The translations under genes and the position numbers were made by a program. Below the pieces are notes generated by a model. It was not told where the DNA came from. It saw only the letters and a program-made list of their open reading frames with translations, and ran no database searches. From Dendrosporobacter quercicolus (lineage in GTDB: Bacteria; Bacillota; Negativicutes; DSM-1736; Dendrosporobacteraceae): 64,000 bases of DNA. The DNA is taken from the NCBI RefSeq assembly GCF_900104455.1, contig NZ_FNHB01000002.1:62001-126000 (forward strand). Reading direction: 5' to 3'. Below, piece after piece: positions 60,317 through 64,000 of this stretch; the first letter of the stretch is position 1; every line of letters begins with the position of its first letter.

Positions 60317-60334
60317 AGCCTTAGGGGTTAGAAG

Positions 60335-60400
60335 GCTGTCACAACACGTTTTTAAGAGTGCAGGTAAAAGGGGCCGGAGCGGCAGAGCACGATCTCCCGC
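60335..60400 (+). repeat. Possible short dispersed repeat, copy 2
   Basis: Begins ctgtcacaacacgttttta and resembles 3974-4040 by eye over about 55 bases. It lies in the 3' spacer of the DJ-1/PfpI gene. Confidence 0.4.
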
Positions 60401-60435
60401 TCCCCGGGGGAACTTAAGGCTTACAAAGACAAGGA

Positions 60436-60479
60436 GAGACAGGTCCCTTGTTTGCTTTTGCAAACGAGGGACCTGTCTC
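60436..60479. terminator. Long hairpin between convergent DJ-1/PfpI and flavin reductase genes
   Basis: GAGACAGGTCCCTTGTTTG (60436-60454) pairs with CAAACGAGGGACCTGTCTC (60461-60479) with one mismatch. There is no long T-run on the plus side. It lies between two converging genes and probably acts as a bidirectional terminator. Confidence 0.6.
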
Positions 60480-60541
60480 CCCTGTTTGAATACCGCTTTC
60501 AGGCATTGCCGGCAAGCGGTCCGCCGGGCAGCCCCTTTCGC

Positions 60542-61045
60542 TTATTCTTCCGTATAAGCGGCGGCAATTTCGCCGAAATACATGGTATGGTACCCTTCAA
60601 CGCTATATTTAACGGCGTCAATTTCCGGCGACAGATGTTGATTGGTCATCGTTTGCTTATAGACGATTTTGCATTCATAGTGCAGGCTGCAGCCGGCGAT
60701 TAGCGGAGTTTTGCCTTTCCGCCCAGGCAGGGTGGCAAGGCCGGCGGCGGCAATTTTATCCAAATCGCGGCCGGATTTTGTCCCGCACAGCGCCAGGGCT
60801 TCCTTCATTCCCTTCAGCGGAATGCTGACGGTAAATTCATCGCTTTGCTCAATAAGCTGATAGGTATAACGGGAAGGACGCACCAGCACCGTAAAGATCG
60901 GTTTAGCCCAAATTGAGCCGATGGAACCCCAGGCAATGGTCATCGTATTTACCCGCCCGTCTACGGCAGTGGTCAAAAACGCGCCTTTGCTTACCCCTTC
61001 AATTGCCTGTTCGGCATACTGGTTGTAACTGATTTCCTTAATCAT
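60542..61045 (-). CDS. Flavin reductase-like FMN-binding protein
   Basis: About 167 residues of the flavin reductase-like/FMN-binding split-barrel family. Seen: MTIAWGSIGSIWAKPIFTVLVR (typical flavin-binding strand), SRYTYQLIEQSDEFTVSIPLKG and the C-terminal YHTMYFGEIAAAY. Such proteins reduce flavin with NAD(P)H or pair with an oxygenase or rubredoxin. The ATG at 61045 lies 8 bases after GGAGG; the ATG at 61051 is only 2 bases from it. Partner proteins are not adjacent. Confidence 0.88.
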   Translation of the reverse strand: MIKEISYNQYAEQAIEGVSKGAFLTTAVDGRVNTMTIAWGSIGSIWAKPIFTVLVRPSRYTYQLIEQSDEFTVSIPLKGMKEALALCGTKSGRDLDKIAAAGLATLPGRKGKTPLIAGCSLHYECKIVYKQTMTNQHLSPEIDAVKYSVEGYHTMYFGEIAAAYTEE

Positions 61046-61290
61046 TGCCATAACCTCCCTGATGGATTCAAGTAATTATAAGACAATACTGCACCGACCC
61101 TGAATTCTGCAGCTGCTGACGGACGGTTTTTCCGTAATCCTGCGTTGTCGTCAATTGGCATACGCTCGGCAGGCCTCATTCCTCTGCAGTTTCAAAATCA
61201 GCACAATACTAGTATAGCCGATCAGGCCTGATTTTGCATCTTTCTTAAGCGCGGCAAAAAAGCCCGCACAGGGGCGCTTTGCTCCGGTTT
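61046..61290. other. Spacer between serC and the flavin reductase gene
   Basis: About 245 bases, no supportable gene. On the minus strand, GCCCctgtgcGGGC followed by TTTTTTG (about 61256-61275) looks like the serC terminator. The remainder should hold the flavin reductase promoter, but I could not pick one. Confidence 0.45.
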
Positions 61291-62379
61291 TTAACTGTTG
61301 TTTTGCTGAAAGCCGAGCATAAAGTCACGCAGGGCCTGGCAGCTTTTCCGGGTTACGGCGTTATAAACAGAGGCCCGGAGGCCGCCCACCGAACGGTGCC
61401 CTTTCAAGCCGCCCAAGCCGGCTTGGGCGGCCTGGGCCACAAAGGTTTGCTCAAGTTCCTCATTAGGCAGCCTGAAGGTAATGTTCATCAGTGAACGGCT
61501 GTCTGGCTCGGCGTGGCCGCGGTAATAGCCGCCGCTTTGGTCGATCGCATCGTAGATTAAGCCTGCTTTGGCCCGGTTTTGTTTTTCGATGCCGGCAAGT
61601 CCGCCTTGCGCCTTGATCCAGCGCAGGACAAGATGAATCATATACACGCCGAAGGTTGGCGGGGTATTGTACAGGGAATCGTTTTTGGCATGGGTGCTGT
61701 AGCGCAGCATGGTCGGGATGGCGCCGGGGCTGTTTTCCAGTAAATCCTGGCGGATAATGACAATGGTAACGCCGGCCGGACCAAGATTTTTTTGCGCGCC
61801 GGCGTAAATCAAAGCGAATTTTGAGGCGTCAAAAGGCTTACAGAGAATATCGGAGGACATATCGGCGATCAGTGGAATATCGCCAAAGGAGGGAAATTCA
61901 GCCCACTGCGTACCGAAAATTGTATTGTTGGAGGTAAGGTGAATATAGGCGGGGCTGGCGCTTGGTTTTATTTCGGCCAGGCCGGGCACGCGCCGGTAAT
62001 TTTCTCCGGCAGTGGTTGCCGCAACATGCGTCTGCCCAATGAGCTGCGCTTCCTTCAACGCTTTTTCCGACCAGGAACCGCTTAAAATATAGTCGGCAGT
62101 CTGCCCTTGCGGCAGGAAATTGAGCGGAACCATTGCAAACTGTAGACTGGCGCCGCCTTGCAGGAATAAGACCCGGTAGTTTTCACCCAGCCCCAGCAGC
62201 TCTTTTAAATTGGCTTCGGCTTCGGCGTTTACCTGCTCATAAGGTTTGGAGCGATGGCTGATTTCGAGAATGGACATGCCTGTATTGTTAAAATTTAGTA
62301 GTTCAGCCTGGGCTTGTTGCAATACGTCAAGGGGCAGTGCGGCCGGACCGGCGTTAAAGTTATGAATACGCGTTGTCAA
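61291..62379 (-). CDS. serC: Phosphoserine aminotransferase
   Basis: A 362-residue PLP enzyme, class V aminotransferase, which makes phosphoserine from phosphohydroxypyruvate and glutamate. It has FNAGPAALPLDVL at the start, ISHRSKPYE, FLQGGASLQFAMVPLN, the PLP-binding Lys in YAGAQKNLGPAGVT, and the end GGLRASVYNAVT. Length and motifs are complete. The start is a TTG at 62379, 6 bases after GGGAGGT. It is divergent from serA, the preceding enzyme of the pathway, so the two have separate promoters. Confidence 0.96.
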   Translation of the reverse strand: MTTRIHNFNAGPAALPLDVLQQAQAELLNFNNTGMSILEISHRSKPYEQVNAEAEANLKELLGLGENYRVLFLQGGASLQFAMVPLNFLPQGQTADYILSGSWSEKALKEAQLIGQTHVAATTAGENYRRVPGLAEIKPSASPAYIHLTSNNTIFGTQWAEFPSFGDIPLIADMSSDILCKPFDASKFALIYAGAQKNLGPAGVTIVIIRQDLLENSPGAIPTMLRYSTHAKNDSLYNTPPTFGVYMIHLVLRWIKAQGGLAGIEKQNRAKAGLIYDAIDQSGGYYRGHAEPDSRSLMNITFRLPNEELEQTFVAQAAQAGLGGLKGHRSVGGLRASVYNAVTRKSCQALRDFMLGFQQNNS

Positions 62380-62509
62380 GGTAATACCTCCCGGATATGT
62401 AAAAATTAAGACTTTTGTTTTATTCTAACCGCAGTTTTCGGATTAAGCAACAGGAAACTTATTGGAGTGCTATCTTTATTTTTCAGCAATGTTTTTGCCA
62501 AAGACACAC

Positions 62510-62538
62510 TTGACTTTTGAATAGGGATAAAATATAAT
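62510..62538 (+). promoter_or_regulatory. Promoter of the serA leader
   Basis: TTGACT (62510-62515) and TATAAT (62533-62538) are separated by 17 bases, a near-perfect vegetative promoter. It stands just before the T-box leader. Confidence 0.82.
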
Positions 62539-62571
62539 CAAAATCAAGTCAATGGAATAATAGCGGCTCGA

Positions 62572-62811
62572 AGTGTTAATTGCTTCGAACTGCTGACATG
62601 ATGAGAGGGAAGTTTTTTGCTTATGTTCCTCAGAGAGCCGGCGGGCGGTGCGAGCCGGAGAACAAAGCAGATAATTCCGCCCTGGAGTGGCTAATGATGA
62701 ATTTTGCCGGGTTCCGCCCGATACAGCGGTCTGGAGTTGGCCGTAAGGCATAAACTGGGTGGCAACGCGGGATTGAACGTCTCGCCCCAATATTGGGGCG
62801 GGGCTTTTTTA
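62572..62811 (+). ncRNA. T-box leader (serine specifier) of serA
   Basis: The leader has the Stem I signature AGAGAGCCGG followed by GGTGCGAGCCGG, then a specifier-loop region in which TCC (62676-62678, serine codon) is followed by G and CCTGGAGT. It ends with the T-box GGGTGGCAACGCGG at 62757-62770. A terminator follows immediately. Uncharged serine tRNA should pair with the T-box bulge and turn on serA. The exact 5' boundary is approximate, and an extra hairpin may precede Stem I. Confidence 0.88.
62779..62811 (+). terminator. T-box terminator before serA
   Basis: CGCCCC (62783-62788) pairs with GGGGCG (62795-62800) around AATATT, extended by flanking bases, and GGGCTTTTTT follows. It is the terminator that the T-box antiterminator competes with. 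Confidence 0.85.
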
Positions 62812-62920
62812 TGTTTGGCCAGGATTCATGCGGCGTTTATTTTACCGCAAGGTGCGCAAAGCACCCGCAAAGGACGGCGAAATGCGTTGCGTATCGATCA
62901 TTACAAGGGGAGTGTTATGG

Positions 62921-64000
62921 GTGAAGGTTTTAGTTTGTGACGGTGTATCAGAACAGGGCGTGGCGATGTTAAGCAAAGAGTTTGCCGTGGAGGTTAAAAA
63001 AAAGCTTAGTCCCGAGGAATTACTGGCGATTATTCCTGCGTATGACGCCTTAGTTGTGCGCAGCGAAACTAAAGTTACCAAAGCCGTTCTGCAGGCGGCC
63101 GAAAGGCTCAAGGTAATCGGGCGGGCCGGCGTAGGTGTTGATAACATTGACGTCGAGGCTGCGACGCAAAAGGGCGTCATTGTACTTAATGCCCCCGAAG
63201 GCAATACCATTGCGGCAACCGAACATACGGTGGCGATGATGCTTTCGCTGGCCCGGAATATTCCCGCTGCACATGCCTCGATGAAAAATCGCGAGTGGCA
63301 ACGCAGCAAATATGTGGGCGTGGAAATGCGGGGGAAAACGCTTGGCGTAGTCGGGCTTGGCCGGATCGGCAGCGGCGTCGCCAAACGGGCGGTGGCGCTG
63401 GAGATGAAAGTCATCGCCTATGATCCCTATATCAATGCCGAACATGCCAAAAATCTTGGTATTGAACTGGCTTCCGTCGATGATATCCTGGCGCAGGCTG
63501 ATTTTATCACTTTCCATATGCCGTTAACAGCGCAAACCAAATATCTGGTTAATAAAGAAGCCCTTGCCAAAATGAAGCCGGGCGTCAGGTTGATCAATTG
63601 CGCCCGCGGGGGAATTATTGATGAACTTGCCCTGGCCGAAGCGCTGCAAAATGGCGCGGTGGCCGGCGCTGCCATTGATGTATTTGAACAGGAGCCGGTT
63701 GATCCGGGCAGCCCGCTGCTGGGCCTGGACAATATTGTGCTTACGCCTCATCTGGGAGCGTCAACGGCTGAAGCCCAGGTCGGCGTAGCGGTGGATGTGG
63801 CCTATGGAATTATTGCCGCCTTGCGGGGTGAGCCGGTGACGACCGCGGTAAATATGGCTCCGGTTGCGCCGCATGTGCTTAAATTAATCAAACCGTACTT
63901 TAACCTGGCTGAACGAATGGGGTGTACAGCCGTTAATCTGGCAGACGGACCAATTACCGGGATTGATGTCGAATATCATGGCGATATTACCGAAGTTGAT
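62921..64000 (+). CDS. serA: D-3-phosphoglycerate dehydrogenase (3' end cut by window)
   Basis: The frame is open from GTG at 62921 to the window end, giving 360 residues without a stop. It oxidises 3-phosphoglycerate to phosphohydroxypyruvate with NAD, the first step of serine synthesis. Motifs: GRAGVGVDNIDVEAA, TLGVVGLGRIGSGVAKR, the catalytic Arg in NCARGGIIDE, and the conserved Glu and His in FEQEPVDP and LTPHLGAST. The residues after about 305 are the intervening domain, so this is the long type; its C-terminal ACT domain would be outside the window. The GTG follows AAGGGGAG. A T-box controls it. Confidence 0.94.
   Translation, partial: MKVLVCDGVSEQGVAMLSKEFAVEVKKKLSPEELLAIIPAYDALVVRSETKVTKAVLQAAERLKVIGRAGVGVDNIDVEAATQKGVIVLNAPEGNTIAATEHTVAMMLSLARNIPAAHASMKNREWQRSKYVGVEMRGKTLGVVGLGRIGSGVAKRAVALEMKVIAYDPYINAEHAKNLGIELASVDDILAQADFITFHMPLTAQTKYLVNKEALAKMKPGVRLINCARGGIIDELALAEALQNGAVAGAAIDVFEQEPVDPGSPLLGLDNIVLTPHLGASTAEAQVGVAVDVAYGIIAALRGEPVTTAVNMAPVAPHVLKLIKPYFNLAERMGCTAVNLADGPITGIDVEYHGDITEVD

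Noticed and set aside
1-64000. CRISPR arrays, tRNA or rRNA genes, insertion sequences, prophage
   Set aside because: Looked for repeated spacers, cloverleaf ends, rRNA-like stretches, transposase motifs and integrases and found none that I can support.

Overview
The window looks like chromosome from an anaerobic, Gram-negative-type Firmicute of the Negativicutes, most likely Sporomusaceae (Sporomusa/Pelosinus/Acetonema-like). This is inferred from the moderate GC content, strong AGGAGG-type ribosome binding sites with frequent TTG/GTG starts, a T-box leader, a cobalamin riboswitch, and the combination of a B12-dependent propanediol microcompartment, a membrane-bound Hyf-type hydrogenase and a cytochrome bd oxidase. 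Genus cannot be decided from sequence alone. No rRNA, tRNA, insertion sequence, prophage or CRISPR array was seen.

Layout. 1-4.7 kb: end of a glycogen operon (glgA 3' end, then a GH13-GH77 fusion) and a broken DUF1980 gene. 4.8-6.3 kb: an AT-rich patch of very small genes (orphan RelB/DinJ antitoxin, ribbon-helix-helix protein, XRE regulator, one unknown), with perfect inverted repeats between them. 6.4-9.8 kb: iron alcohol dehydrogenase and a chemoreceptor. 10-15.3 kb: a minus-strand cassette (CitMHS transporter, D-2-hydroxyacid dehydrogenase, RraA-like aldolase) facing a PrpR-type sigma-54 activator, with a sigma-54 promoter between them. 15.5-17.8 kb: cobS, then cobT behind a cobalamin riboswitch. 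17.9-20.8 kb: PocR-domain histidine kinase and AraC-type response regulator.

21.1-33.8 kb: a long pdu operon (pduU, pduV/eutP, A, B, C, D, E, G, H, K, J, L, N, O, P and an unknown seven-helix membrane protein). It should build a microcompartment that converts 1,2-propanediol (or glycerol) to an aldehyde with coenzyme B12, then to acyl-CoA and acyl-phosphate. The B12 genes and PocR two-component system just upstream fit this. 34-36.2 kb: ilvB-ilvN. 36.4-44.4 kb: a group 4 [NiFe]-hydrogenase operon (hyfBCEFGHI) ending in an ArsR-type regulator. 44.5-54.3 kb: Rrf2 regulator with cydAB, an FAD/Fe-S D-lactate-type dehydrogenase, a small unknown gene and cydDC; together an oxygen-scavenging respiratory module.

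54.3-64 kb: DUF2225 protein, a gluconate-type cluster (FGGY kinase, 2-hydroxyacid dehydrogenase, KDPG aldolase), a TetR regulator, a DJ-1/PfpI protein, a flavin reductase, and the serine genes serC (minus) and serA (plus, running off the end) with a serine-specifier T-box leader before serA.

The points most worth following up are the sigma-54-controlled organic acid cassette, the unknown membrane protein and the extended PduL of the pdu operon, the hydrogenase large subunit with no cleavable tail, the Rrf2 operator at cydAB, and the cluster of tiny regulators.
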